Positions 27,905 to 36,334 of a DNA stretch of 64,000 bases are shown one piece after another. A program made the position numbers and the translations under genes. The DNA is taken from NCBI RefSeq assembly GCF_023369855.1, contig NZ_JAMBPP010000003.1, positions 62,001-126,000 on the forward strand, given 5' to 3'. Position 1 is the first letter of the stretch; every line of letters starts with the position of its first letter. The notes under the pieces are model-generated. The model saw only the letters and a program-made list of their open reading frames with translations. It made no database searches and was not told the origin of the DNA. The DNA comes from Actinotalea alkalitolerans. GTDB taxonomy: Bacteria > Actinomycetota > Actinomycetes > Actinomycetales > Cellulomonadaceae.

Positions 27905-28863
27905 GAACCGAGCGTACGGCGCCGGGTCCCGGGATCGACGAGCCTGCCCGCGTCGGACCGGTCCACCAGGTCCAGGGCCCGGTCCAGCAGGTGGGGGTCG
28001 AGGGCGTCGAGCCAGTGCACCCGCGGGTCGCGCCCGAACCACCCCATCTGCTTGCGGGCCAGCCTGCGGGTCCCGGCCACGACCTTGGCGCGCGCGTCGT
28101 CCTCGGCGAGCTGCCCCCGCAGCATCTCGAGCACCTCGGCGTAGCCGACCGCGCGCGATGCCGTGCGTCCCAGACCGTGCTCCGCGAGCGTGCGGACCTC
28201 CACGACCAGCCCCTGGTCCCACATCCGCCGGACCCGCGCCCTGATCCGCTCGTCGAGCGCAGCGCGGTCGCAGTCCAGCCCGATCTGGAGCGTCGGGACC
28301 GCGTACTCCTGCTCGGGCAAGGACGCGGTGTACGGACGACCGGTGAGCTCGATCACCTCGAGGGCTCGCACCACCCGTCGGGTGTTCGCCCGGCCGATCG
28401 CCTGTGCTGCCGCCGGGTCGAGGGTCGCGAGCTCGTCGTGCAGCAGACCCACGCCGTGCGCCGCGGCCCGCTCCTCGAGCCGGGCACGCACCTCGGCGTC
28501 GACCGGCTGGAACTCCATCCGGTCGAGCAGTGCCCGCACGTACAGACCCGACCCTCCGACCACGATCGCGCGTGAGGCCCGGGCGAGGATCGTGGCGAGG
28601 TCACCGCGAGCGTCGCGCTGGTACCGCGCGGCCGAGGCGTCCTCGGTGACGTCCAGGACGTCCAGCTGGTGGTGCGGCACGCCGGCCCGCTCCTCGAGGG
28701 GGAGCTTCGCGGTCCCGATGTCCATCCCCCGGTAGAGCTGCATCGCATCGGCGTTGAGCACCTCTCCCCCGAGCCGAAGGGCGAGCTGCAGACCCAGGTC
28801 GGACTTCCCGGTCGCGGTCGGACCGACCACGGCGACCACGGGCGGGCCCGTCGCGGCCGTCAC
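27901..28863 (-). CDS. miaA: tRNA dimethylallyltransferase
   Basis: Adds a dimethylallyl group to N6 of A37 in tRNAs reading U-starting codons; MiaB then methylthiolates it. The 320-residue protein has P-loop GPTATGKS at 14-21, DAMQLYRGMDIGTAK, and RANTRRVVRALEV. GTG at 28863 overlaps the stop of the upstream dioxygenase-like gene by 4 bases, and its own stop overlaps dapF. It is part of the operon dioxygenase-like - miaA - dapF, an order also seen around Rv2728c-Rv2726c. Confidence 0.95.
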   Translation of the reverse strand: MTAATGPPVVAVVGPTATGKSDLGLQLALRLGGEVLNADAMQLYRGMDIGTAKLPLEERAGVPHHQLDVLDVTEDASAARYQRDARGDLATILARASRAIVVGGSGLYVRALLDRMEFQPVDAEVRARLEERAAAHGVGLLHDELATLDPAAAQAIGRANTRRVVRALEVIELTGRPYTASLPEQEYAVPTLQIGLDCDRAALDERIRARVRRMWDQGLVVEVRTLAEHGLGRTASRAVGYAEVLEMLRGQLAEDDARAKVVAGTRRLARKQMGWFGRDPRVHWLDALDPHLLDRALDLVDRSDAGRLVDPGTRRRTLGS

Positions 28864-29666
28864 GCCGCACCCCAGACCAGGACGGCGTAGGTCGCGCCGT
28901 ACGGAGCCGAGAGCGACCTGAGCTCGGCGCGCAGCGGCTCCGTGAGACCGGAGGCGCCCACCGCGCCGAGCAGGACCTGCCACGGAGCCCAGGCGCTGAC
29001 CGCAAGGTCCCGGGCCAGGTCGGTCGGAACGGCTACCAGCCGCCGGACCGCCTCCGGCCCCAGATCGGTCAGGTCGGCCAGGACCGAGGCGTCGAACGCT
29101 CTCGCGCGATCGTCCTGCGGCAGCGGGGCGTGAGGACCACGGCGGGCGCTGAGCGATCCCACCAGCAGCAGGGTCGTCGAGGTGTCCTCGACGAGACGCG
29201 CCCCGAGCTCGCGCAACGCCGGGGCATCCTCGGCGGCCACCGTGGCCACCTGCACCGGACCGTCCCAGCCGACCCGGTCGAGCAGGAGCAGCGCGACCGC
29301 CGCCCCGACCTCCTGGACGACCACCGCGCCCGGGCCGGACGCCGGAGCGGGCCACCCGAGCATCGCGTCGTCGATCCCCGCGGCCGCGAGCGTCGGCCGG
29401 AGGCGGTCGCTGCGGGGCTCGCCCACCGCGAGATCGGACTCGGGCGGATGGACCGCGCGGGGATCGACGTCGGGCGGGTCGACATCTTCGGCGGACGTCC
29501 TGCGGCTGCGGGCGGCCACCACGACGACACGGTCCGGACCGTGTGCGACCAGGTCACGCACCGCGTCCAGTGCCGCGTCCCGCTCGTCGGTGAGCACCTC
29601 GGCGGCACCGGCGGCACCGGGGACGAGCAGGGCGGTCTCGGGTATCAGAGCGGCGGCCACGAGCAC
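28860..29666 (-). CDS. Class III extradiol dioxygenase-like conserved protein (Rv2728c-like position)
   Basis: A 268-residue protein of the actinobacterial group encoded next to miaA and often labelled class III extradiol dioxygenase subunit B-like. It starts VLVAAALIPETALLVPGAAG and has GPDRVVVVAARSRR and TSTTLLLVGSLSARRG segments that follow the fold, but the His/Glu metal ligands of true dioxygenases are not evident, so it may be non-catalytic. GTG at 29666 is preceded by TACCGT 6 bases upstream, supporting a leaderless start. It is the first gene of the dapF-miaA operon. Its function is unknown. Confidence 0.7.
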   Translation of the reverse strand: MLVAAALIPETALLVPGAAGAAEVLTDERDAALDAVRDLVAHGPDRVVVVAARSRRTSAEDVDPPDVDPRAVHPPESDLAVGEPRSDRLRPTLAAAGIDDAMLGWPAPASGPGAVVVQEVGAAVALLLLDRVGWDGPVQVATVAAEDAPALRELGARLVEDTSTTLLLVGSLSARRGPHAPLPQDDRARAFDASVLADLTDLGPEAVRRLVAVPTDLARDLAVSAWAPWQVLLGAVGASGLTEPLRAELRSLSAPYGATYAVLVWGAA

Positions 29667-29793
29667 GTGTCGACGGTACCCGTCCGCAGGACGGTTCCCT
29701 GCCGGGCTGCCGGGCTGCCGGGCTGCCGTGCGACCGGACCGGCGGCCGCACAGTGCTGCCACGCCGCGCACCCCCGGCGGGTAGGGTGCCACG
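29667..29793. promoter_or_regulatory. Divergent leaderless promoter region
   Basis: TACCGT (29673-29678, minus) and TAGGGT (29782-29787, plus) lie 6 bases before the start codons of the dioxygenase-like gene and the first YbjN gene. Three tandem copies of gccgggctgc-like sequence (about 29701-29724) occupy the middle. Confidence 0.55.
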
Positions 29794-30363
29794 GTGGGGT
29801 TCTTCTCCTGGGTCCGCCGTGTGGTCGACACCGGCACGACCGACGTCTCGACCGGCTGGTCCCTGGGTGGGGTCCTGGGTGCCTACGGGGGTGTCCCGGA
29901 CCGGGCCGCCCCTCCGCAGAGCTCTGCCGAGCTCCCCGCACCGCTCAGCGCGGTCCGCCTCGGACGCTGGTTCACGACGCACGGCTACACGCACTTCGTC
30001 GACAACGACGGTGACGTCGGTGGCGTCTGGCGGGGGCGGCTCTTCTACTTCTTCCTGTTCGGTGAGCAGGGCGAGATCCTGCAGGTGCGAGGGCAGTGGA
30101 ACCGCGAGTTCGCGATCGAACGGCTGCCCGAGGTGCTCGAGATCTGCAACGAGTGGAACGCCGAGAAGATCTGGCCCAAGGCGTACGTCCGCGTCCGTGA
30201 CGACGGCATGGTGCATGTGGCGAGCGAGGTCGCGACCGATCTCGAGCACGGTGCCACCGACGCGCAGCTCGGCCAGCTCCTGCACTGCGGCCTGAGCACG
30301 GCGAGCATGTTCTTCGACCACCTCGACGACCTCTACCCCGATCCCGCGGCGGCCCCGCCGTGA
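29794..30363 (+). CDS. YbjN domain-containing protein 1
   Basis: A 189-residue soluble protein with a YbjN-type fold, a family related to type III secretion chaperones. The domain runs from about 50 to 175, with RGRLFYFFLFGEQGEILQVRGQW and WNAEKIWPKAYVRV as conserved strands. TAGGGT lies 6 bases before the GTG. The downstream paralogue overlaps by 4 bases. Function is unknown in actinobacteria. Confidence 0.83.
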   Translation: MGFFSWVRRVVDTGTTDVSTGWSLGGVLGAYGGVPDRAAPPQSSAELPAPLSAVRLGRWFTTHGYTHFVDNDGDVGGVWRGRLFYFFLFGEQGEILQVRGQWNREFAIERLPEVLEICNEWNAEKIWPKAYVRVRDDGMVHVASEVATDLEHGATDAQLGQLLHCGLSTASMFFDHLDDLYPDPAAAPP

Positions 30364-30869
30364 CCCGGCGACGCTGGCGCCGCGAGGACCCCGCGACCGC
30401 GCCGAGCGCTGGGACGCCGCTGCACGCGACCGACCCGCCCCGCCCGGTGGACGGCCACCGCATCGAGGCCGACCTGGTCGGACGCGGCTACCACGTCTCG
30501 CGGGACGAGGAGGGCGACCTGACCGGCACCTGGGACGGGGACAGGTTCTGGTTCCTGCTGCTGGGCGACGACCACGAGGTGCTCCAGGTGCGCGGCCGCT
30601 GGCGCCGCACCCTGCCCGAGAGCCGTCGGTCCGCGGCGCTGCTCGCCATCAACGACTGGAACCGCGAGCGCATCTGGCCCAAGGCCTACCTCCGCGAGGA
30701 GGAGGACGGTCTGGCTCTCTACTCCGAGGTCTCGGTCGATCTCGAGCACGGCGCCACCGACGCTCAGCTCGCGCAGCTGGTCGGGTGCGGTCTGGGCACC
30801 GGGGTGCAGCTCTTCGCGGCGCTGTCGACGATGGTCCCCCAGGACGACGGCCCTCTACCGCCTGGCTGA
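30360..30869 (+). CDS. YbjN domain-containing protein 2
   Basis: A 169-residue paralogue of the preceding protein. Both share the [11 protein letters not shown]/LFYFFLFG strand, (E)VLQVRGx[13 protein letters not shown] and the [11 protein letters not shown]-type helix, indicating tandem duplication. The GTG overlaps the upstream stop by 4 bases, so the two are translated together and could form a heterodimer. The 3' end overlaps convergent miaB by 15 bases. Its N-terminus is a 25-residue Arg/Pro-rich extension. Confidence 0.83.
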   Translation: MTRRRWRREDPATAPSAGTPLHATDPPRPVDGHRIEADLVGRGYHVSRDEEGDLTGTWDGDRFWFLLLGDDHEVLQVRGRWRRTLPESRRSAALLAINDWNRERIWPKAYLREEEDGLALYSEVSVDLEHGATDAQLAQLVGCGLGTGVQLFAALSTMVPQDDGPLPPG

Positions 30870-32501
30870 GGGCATCCCCAGGCTGATCGGTCCGTCAGCC
30901 ACGACGCCGCCGTGGCCGTGCGCGCCGTCGTCAGCCCCGGTGCGTGCGCGTTCCCTGGCCGCCCACGCGTCACCCGCGGGCGTTCGCCGCACCCGGTACG
31001 GACCACCGGTCGTCGCCGAGTCGGCCACCAGGTGGTGTGGTGCGGCGTGGGTCACCACCACCGACACCATGTCCCCGGGACGTGGCACGTCGTCGGCGAG
31101 GTCGACGGCCGACCGAGGATCGGCACGGCCGGGCGCGGTGTCGGCTGGGTCGTCCTCGGGAGTGGGGCCCTCGAGCAGGTCGGCCACGTGCGCCGGGACG
31201 GACAGGTGGACCAGCCGGTTGTCGGCGGCCCGCCCGGTGAGGCGACGGCTCGCACCATCCTTGCGGCCCTCACCCTCGCCCACCAGCACCTCGACGCCTC
31301 GACCGACCTGCCCGCGGTTCTCCTCGAGCGAGATGCGCTCCTGGACGACCTGGAGCCGCTCGTAGCGCTCCTGCACGATCGCCTTGGGCAGGTGGTCCGG
31401 GAGATCAGCAGCGGCAGTCCCCGGACGCGAGGAGTACTGGAAGGTGTAGGCCGAGGCGAAGCGCGCGGCCTCGACCACGCGCAGGGTCTGGGTGAAGTCC
31501 TCCTCGGTCTCCCCGGGGAAGCCGACGATCACGTCGGTCGTGATCGCGGCATCGGGCATCGCGGCTCGCACCCGGTCCAGGATCCCGAGGAACTTCTCGG
31601 ACCGGTAGGAGCGGCGCATCGCCCGGAGCACCCGGTCCGAGCCCGACTGCAACGGCATGTGCAGCTGCGGCATCACGGTGGGGGTCTGGGCCATCGCGAG
31701 GATCACGTCGTCGGTGAACGCCGCCGGGTGGGGCGAGGTGAAGCGGACCCGCTCGAGCCCGTCGACCGCGCCGACCGCGCGGAGCAGCTTGGCGAACGCC
31801 CCGCGGTCACCGAACTCGACGCCGTAGCTGTTCACGTTCTGCCCCAGCAGGGTCACCTCGACCACGCCCTGCGCGACCAGCGCCTGCACCTCCGCGAGGA
31901 TCTCCCCCGGTCGACGGTCCCGCTCCTTGCCCCGCAGGTGCGGCACGATGCAGAAGGTGCAGGTGTTGTTGCACCCCACGCTGATCGACACCCAGCCCGC
32001 GTACACCGACTCGCGCCGGGTCGGGAGCGTCGAGGGGAACACCTGGAGGGACTCGGCGATCTCCACCTGCGCCTCGGCGTTGTGCCGGGCCCGCTCGAGC
32101 AGTACGGGCAGGGCGTCCAGGTTGTGGGTCCCGAAGACGACGTCCACCCAGGGCGCCCGCTCGACGATGCCCGCACGGTCCTTCTGGGCCAGGCACCCAC
32201 CCACCGCGATCTGCATGCCCGGACGAGCGTTCTTGACCGAGGCGAGCTGTCCCAGGTTCCCGTAGAGCCTGCTGGCGGCGTTCTCCCGGACCGCGCAGGT
32301 GTTCACGACCACCACGTCCGCACGGGACGCCGCGGCGTCCTGCGGGTCGGCGGGGACGTAGCCGGCCGCCTCGAGCATGCCCGCCATGTGCTCGGAGTCG
32401 TGCACGTTCATCTGGCAGCCCAGGGTGCGCACCACATAGGTGCGAGCGGGGCTGTCGGGAGCAGGTCGGCTCGGGGCGGGGGCAGGCAGGGTCGTGGACA
32501 T
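30855..32501 (-). CDS. miaB: tRNA-2-methylthio-N6-dimethylallyladenosine synthase
   Basis: A radical SAM methylthiotransferase acting after MiaA. The 548-residue protein has the N-terminal UPF0004 domain with Cys in [16 protein letters not shown] and GGCLAQKD, a radical SAM motif CNNTCTFC, and a TRAM domain near 380-450. The C-terminal tail of about 90 residues is longer than usual and low in complexity, as often seen in actinobacteria. TAGGCT at 32509-32514 (minus strand) ends 7 bases before the ATG, suggesting a leaderless mRNA. Confidence 0.95.
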   Translation of the reverse strand: MSTTLPAPAPSRPAPDSPARTYVVRTLGCQMNVHDSEHMAGMLEAAGYVPADPQDAAASRADVVVVNTCAVRENAASRLYGNLGQLASVKNARPGMQIAVGGCLAQKDRAGIVERAPWVDVVFGTHNLDALPVLLERARHNAEAQVEIAESLQVFPSTLPTRRESVYAGWVSISVGCNNTCTFCIVPHLRGKERDRRPGEILAEVQALVAQGVVEVTLLGQNVNSYGVEFGDRGAFAKLLRAVGAVDGLERVRFTSPHPAAFTDDVILAMAQTPTVMPQLHMPLQSGSDRVLRAMRRSYRSEKFLGILDRVRAAMPDAAITTDVIVGFPGETEEDFTQTLRVVEAARFASAYTFQYSSRPGTAAADLPDHLPKAIVQERYERLQVVQERISLEENRGQVGRGVEVLVGEGEGRKDGASRRLTGRAADNRLVHLSVPAHVADLLEGPTPEDDPADTAPGRADPRSAVDLADDVPRPGDMVSVVVTHAAPHHLVADSATTGGPYRVRRTPAGDAWAARERARTGADDGAHGHGGVVADGPISLGMPSARR

Positions 32502-32659
32502 CGGGACAAGCCTACGGCGCGGCGTCCCCGTGACCGACGTGCGAGCACGAGGCGATCTGGCACGACGCGGAGCGGACCAAGACGAGTTCTTGACCGTTCG
32601 TAGCCGTTTTGTGACCAGATGGGCTCGCTACCGTCACACGAGCGCTCTACGGTCAGCAG
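32502..32659. promoter_or_regulatory. Divergent promoter region of miaB and gluABCD
   Basis: TAGGCT (minus, 32509-32514) serves miaB and TACGGT (plus, 32648-32653) lies 6 bases before the gluA ATG. A TTGACC at 32590-32595 could be part of a second gluA promoter, but no clear -10 pairs with it. Confidence 0.5.
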
Positions 32660-33448
32660 ATGGCACCCGAGCAGACCTCCACCTCTCCCGCGCCGGACCT
32701 GACCACCATGGGCGAGCCACTGGTCGTGCTGGACGGCGTGAACAAGCACTTCGGGGCCCTCCACGTGCTGCAGGACATCAACCTCACGGTGCACCGCGGC
32801 GAGGTCGTCGTGATCATCGGCCCCTCGGGCTCGGGCAAGTCGACGCTCTGCCGCGCGATCAACCGGCTCGAGACGATCGACACCGGGACCATCTCGATCG
32901 ACGGCCAACCGCTCCCCGCCGAGGGCAAGGCGCTCGCACGGCTGCGGGCCGACGTCGGCATGGTGTTCCAGTCCTTCAACCTCTTCGCCCACAAGACGGT
33001 CCTGGAGAACGTGACCCTGGGTCCGATCAAGGCCAAGGGGGTCAAGCGGTCGGCGGCCCGCGAGGACGCCCTGCGTCTGCTGGACCGGGTCGGTGTCGCG
33101 AACCAGGCCGAGAAGCTCCCCGCGCAGCTGTCGGGGGGCCAGCAGCAGCGCGTGGCGATCGCGCGGGCACTGGCGATGCAGCCCAAGGTGATGCTCTTCG
33201 ACGAGCCGACCTCAGCCCTCGACCCAGAGATGATCAACGAGGTCCTGGACGTCATGGTGAGCCTCGCCCGGGACGGCATGACCATGATCGTGGTGACCCA
33301 CGAGATGGGCTTCGCCCGCAAGGCCGCGCACCGAGTCGTGTTCATGGACGGCGGTCAGATCGTCGAGGAGGCCGATCCCGAGACCTTCTTCACCGCCCCA
33401 CGCAGCGACCGCGCCAAGGACTTCCTGTCCAAGATCCTCACCCACTGA
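32660..33448 (+). CDS. gluA: Glutamate ABC transporter ATP-binding protein
   Basis: The ATPase of a glutamate uptake system. The 262-residue protein has Walker A GPSGSGKS at 54-61, signature [15 protein letters not shown], and Walker [15 protein letters not shown]. The MINEVLDVM segment and overall pattern are those of polar amino acid transporters. The ATG at 32660 is supported by TACGGT 6 bases upstream; ATG at 32708 is an alternative. It heads gluABCD. Confidence 0.92.
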   Translation: MAPEQTSTSPAPDLTTMGEPLVVLDGVNKHFGALHVLQDINLTVHRGEVVVIIGPSGSGKSTLCRAINRLETIDTGTISIDGQPLPAEGKALARLRADVGMVFQSFNLFAHKTVLENVTLGPIKAKGVKRSAAREDALRLLDRVGVANQAEKLPAQLSGGQQQRVAIARALAMQPKVMLFDEPTSALDPEMINEVLDVMVSLARDGMTMIVVTHEMGFARKAAHRVVFMDGGQIVEEADPETFFTAPRSDRAKDFLSKILTH

Positions 33449-33534
33449 CCACCTCGGGCGAACGACACGCCCACGCACGACACGCACCTGTCACCGCTGC
33501 ACCCGGCGGGGCACGACACGGAAGGGGACAACCC

Positions 33535-34431
33535 ATGCGCTCACGCAGAGGGGCCGTCGCGCTGATCGCCGCGGCCACGCTCGCACTGGCGGGATGTGGC
33601 AACGGAGACGACGCCGACGGAGGCACGACCGACCCGGCACCTGACGCGGGAGAGACCACCGAACCCGCCGAGACCACCGAGTTCCCCGAGGGCTCGACCA
33701 TGGCGGCGCTCGCCGAGGCCGGGACGATCACCATCGGGACCAAGTTCGACCAGCCGCTGTTCGGCCTCGTCGGGCCCGACGGCGTGCCCGAGGGCTTCGA
33801 CGTGGAGATCGGCAGGATCATCGCCGAGAAGCTCGGGATCGACGACGACGGGATCGAGTGGGTCGAGACCGTCTCCGCCAACCGTGAGACCTTCATCGAG
33901 AACGGCACGGTCGACATCGTCATCGCGACCTACACGATCAACGACGCGCGCAAGGAGCTCATCTCCTTCGCCGGTCCGTACTACGAGGCCGGGCAGTCGA
34001 TCCTGACCCTGGCCTCGAACGAGGACATCCAGGGCCCTGACGACCTGGCGGGCACGAGGGTCTGCACCGTGTCCGGCTCGACCCCGGAGCAGAACCTGGT
34101 CGCGAACTTCCCTGACGCGGAGGTCGTGCCCTTCGGGACGTACTCGGAGTGCCTCGAGCCGCTCAAGAACGGCCAGGTGGACGCGGTCTCGACCGACAAC
34201 GTCATCCTTGCCGGCTTCGCGGCCGACGACGCCGAGCTCGAGGTTCGCGGCGAACCGTTCACCGAGGAGCCCTACGGCATCGGTCTGGCCATGGACGACG
34301 ACGAGTTCCGGGACTGGATCAACGACGTCCTCGAGGAGATCTACGAGGACGGCACGTGGACCGCGGCCTGGGAGAGCACGGCGGGGACCGTCCTGCCGAC
34401 GCCCGAGCCGCCGGCGGTCGACCGGTACTGA
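33535..34431 (+). CDS. gluB: Glutamate ABC transporter substrate-binding lipoprotein
   Basis: A 298-residue lipoprotein that captures glutamate outside the membrane. A signal peptide ends at the lipobox LAGC with Cys21; an acidic Thr-rich linker follows, then a type 2 periplasmic binding fold at about 60-290 (TITIGTKFDQPLFGL, VDIVIATYTINDARKE, GTRVCTVSGSTPEQN). A GGAAGGGGA ribosome binding site precedes the ATG. The next genes encode its permeases, separated by a strong hairpin. Confidence 0.93.
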   Translation: MRSRRGAVALIAAATLALAGCGNGDDADGGTTDPAPDAGETTEPAETTEFPEGSTMAALAEAGTITIGTKFDQPLFGLVGPDGVPEGFDVEIGRIIAEKLGIDDDGIEWVETVSANRETFIENGTVDIVIATYTINDARKELISFAGPYYEAGQSILTLASNEDIQGPDDLAGTRVCTVSGSTPEQNLVANFPDAEVVPFGTYSECLEPLKNGQVDAVSTDNVILAGFAADDAELEVRGEPFTEEPYGIGLAMDDDEFRDWINDVLEEIYEDGTWTAAWESTAGTVLPTPEPPAVDRY

Positions 34432-34438
34432 GGAACTA

Positions 34439-34472
34439 CCGGCCTGGCTCGGGCTCGCCCGAGCCGGGCCGG
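34439..34472 (+). terminator. Strong hairpin between gluB and gluC
   Basis: A 16-base-pair stem (including one G-U pair in RNA) closes on a two-base loop directly after the gluB stop. It may be an attenuator or mRNA-stabilising stem that gives more binding protein than permease, as in other binding-protein operons. Confidence 0.7.
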
Positions 34473-34721
34473 CTCCTCGAACCATCATCGGGCCCCGGGG
34501 GCCCCCGGCCCCCGGGGCCCGGGGGGGGGGGGGCGGCCGGCCCCCCCCCCCCACCCCAGGAGGCGCCCCCCCCGGGCGGGGTCGGCCCCCAACCCGCCCC
34601 CCCCCCCCGCGGCGCCCCCCCCCCCCCCCCCCCTCCCCGCCCCCCGCGGCCCGGCGGCCCCGGGGCCCCGGCGTCGGCGCAGCCGACGGACCGACGCTAC
34701 CGACCTGAGGAGACGCACCCG
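34473..34721. other. Low-complexity, nearly pure G/C tract, probable sequence artefact
   Basis: From about 34488 to 34680 the sequence is almost only G and C, with a 13-base G run (34521-34533), C runs of 12 (34541-34552; 34597-34608) and 19 (34615-34633). Normal sequence resumes at about 34670 before the gluC ribosome binding site (GAGGAGA). No gene, repeat unit or clear regulatory site can be read in it. Confidence 0.75.
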
Positions 34722-35375
34722 GTGGATGTGATCGCCGACAACCTGCCTGCGTACCTGCAGGGCTTCAGCCTCACCCTGCGGCTGACGCTGTACGCCGGCG
34801 GTCTCGCCCTGGCGATCGGCCTGGTGCTCGCAGCGATGCGGGTCTCGCCGCTGCGGCCCATGCGCGGCTTCGCGGCGACCTACGTCGAGCTGCTCCGCAA
34901 CACCCCCCTGACCTTGGTCTTCTTCTTCATCATCCTGGTCGCCCCGAGGTTCGGGGTGCTGCTTCCCCTCGACTTCATCGGTTTCGCGGTGGTCGCACTG
35001 ACCCTCTACACCGCAGCCTTCGTCTGCGAGGCCATCCGGTCCGGCATCAACAGCGTCGGGATCGGCCAGGCCGAGGCGGCCCGCGCCATCGGCCTCACCT
35101 TCGGTCAGACCCTGAACCAGGTGATCCTTCCCCAGGCGTTCCGGACCGTCATCCCGCCGTTGATCAACGTGTTCATCGCCCTGGCGAAGAACACGTCCGT
35201 GGCCGCGGGCTTCGGCGTCGTGGATCTGATGGGGACCGGTCGACGTCTCGCCACCGCCAACCCGGGAGGCGTGACCTGGGTCCTCGTCGGTGTCGCCCTG
35301 GGCTACCTGGTCATCACCATCACCCTCGGCGCGATCGCCGCTCAGGTCGAGCGAAAGGTGGCGTTCACACGATGA
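34722..35375 (+). CDS. gluC: Glutamate ABC transporter permease GluC
   Basis: A 217-residue inner-membrane permease of the HisM family with about five helices. The EAA-type loop is EAARAIGLTFGQTLNQVILPQAFR near 125-148. GTG at 34722 is chosen because GAGGAGA precedes it and the protein then starts in the usual place; frames starting further upstream would run through the low-complexity tract. Its stop overlaps gluD by 4 bases. Confidence 0.92.
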   Translation: MDVIADNLPAYLQGFSLTLRLTLYAGGLALAIGLVLAAMRVSPLRPMRGFAATYVELLRNTPLTLVFFFIILVAPRFGVLLPLDFIGFAVVALTLYTAAFVCEAIRSGINSVGIGQAEAARAIGLTFGQTLNQVILPQAFRTVIPPLINVFIALAKNTSVAAGFGVVDLMGTGRRLATANPGGVTWVLVGVALGYLVITITLGAIAAQVERKVAFTR

Positions 35376-36253
35376 GCTCAGTCCTGTACGACTCCCCCGG
35401 GCCCCTCGCGCGCCGGCGCGAGCTCGTCGGCTCGATCGTCGGGGTGCTCATCCTTCTCGGTCTGGTCGGCCTCGGGCTGTGGTACGCCGCCCAGCGCGGC
35501 GTGTTCGACGCTGACCGCTGGGACGTCCTGTACGACCCGCCGAAGAACCAGACGGCCGCGAACGTGTGGCGCTCGCTGCTGGTGCAGGGCTTGGGCGCGA
35601 CCCTGCGCGCGGCCGTGTTCGCCGCGCCCCTGGCGCTCTTCCTCGGCCTCCTCCTGGCCCTGTGGCGGACGGCCCGGCTCCGATGGTTGCGCGTCCCGGC
35701 CATCGCGGCCATCGAGCTGTTCCGCGGCCTGCCGGTGCTGCTCATGATGTTCTTCGGGTTCCTGGCCCTCGGCATGCCGGCGTTCCAGGCGGTGGTGTTC
35801 GGCCTGGTGATCTACAACATGGCGATCTTCGCCGAGATCCTCCGCGCCGGGCTCGCGTCGTTGCCCAAGGGCCAGGCCGAGGCGGCGTACGCCGTCGGGC
35901 TGACCCGGAGCCAGACCCTGATGTCCGTCCTGCTCCCCCAGGCCGTGCGCACGATGATGCCGAGCCTGATCGCCCAGCTCGTCGTCCTGCTCAAGGACTC
36001 GTCCCTCGGCTTCATCATCGGGTACGCCGAGCTCCTGAAGTCGATCCAGAACAACTCCCAGTACTTCGGTCCGCAGTACCTCGTGGCGCTGTTCACCGTG
36101 GGCGCGAGCATCTACCTGGTGGTCAACCTCAGCCTGTCGTGGCTCGCCCGCTGGCTCGAGCGCCGGACCTCGCGGACGTCCGCGCCGGCACGCGACGCCG
36201 AGATGGTCGCGATGCAGGCCTCGGGCAGTGGGATCGTGTCGGCCGACACGTGA
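35372..36253 (+). CDS. gluD: Glutamate ABC transporter permease GluD
   Basis: A 293-residue permease with an N-terminal helix (about 20-42), an extracytoplasmic loop and further helices. The EAA loop is EAAYAVGLTRSQTLMSVLLPQAVR. The ATG overlaps the gluC stop (ATGA). It pairs with GluC to form the membrane channel. The C-terminal 40 residues are cytoplasmic and Ser/Ala-rich. A terminator hairpin follows within 10 bases. Confidence 0.93.
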   Translation: MSSVLYDSPGPLARRRELVGSIVGVLILLGLVGLGLWYAAQRGVFDADRWDVLYDPPKNQTAANVWRSLLVQGLGATLRAAVFAAPLALFLGLLLALWRTARLRWLRVPAIAAIELFRGLPVLLMMFFGFLALGMPAFQAVVFGLVIYNMAIFAEILRAGLASLPKGQAEAAYAVGLTRSQTLMSVLLPQAVRTMMPSLIAQLVVLLKDSSLGFIIGYAELLKSIQNNSQYFGPQYLVALFTVGASIYLVVNLSLSWLARWLERRTSRTSAPARDAEMVAMQASGSGIVSADT

Positions 36254-36260
36254 CCAGGAC

Positions 36261-36290
36261 CGCCCGCAGCGCGCCCGCGCGCTGCGGGCG
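36261..36290. terminator. Terminator of gluABCD
   Basis: A perfect 13-base-pair stem (CGCCCGCAGCGCG with its complement) with a four-base loop begins 7 bases after the gluD stop; it could also serve convergent rny. Confidence 0.85.
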
Positions 36291-36334
36291 CGACCATCAG
36301 GATGGCACGTGGGCCCGCCCACCCGTGAGGTCGG

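Noticed and set aside
29690-29730. Short tandem gccgggctgc-like repeats as a CRISPR or mobile signal
   Set aside because: Only three short units without spacers or associated genes; probably slippage.
34149-34721. N-terminal extension of gluC running through the low-complexity tract
   Set aside because: It would add Pro/Gly homopolymer and overlap gluB; a good ribosome binding site and usual start exist at 34722.
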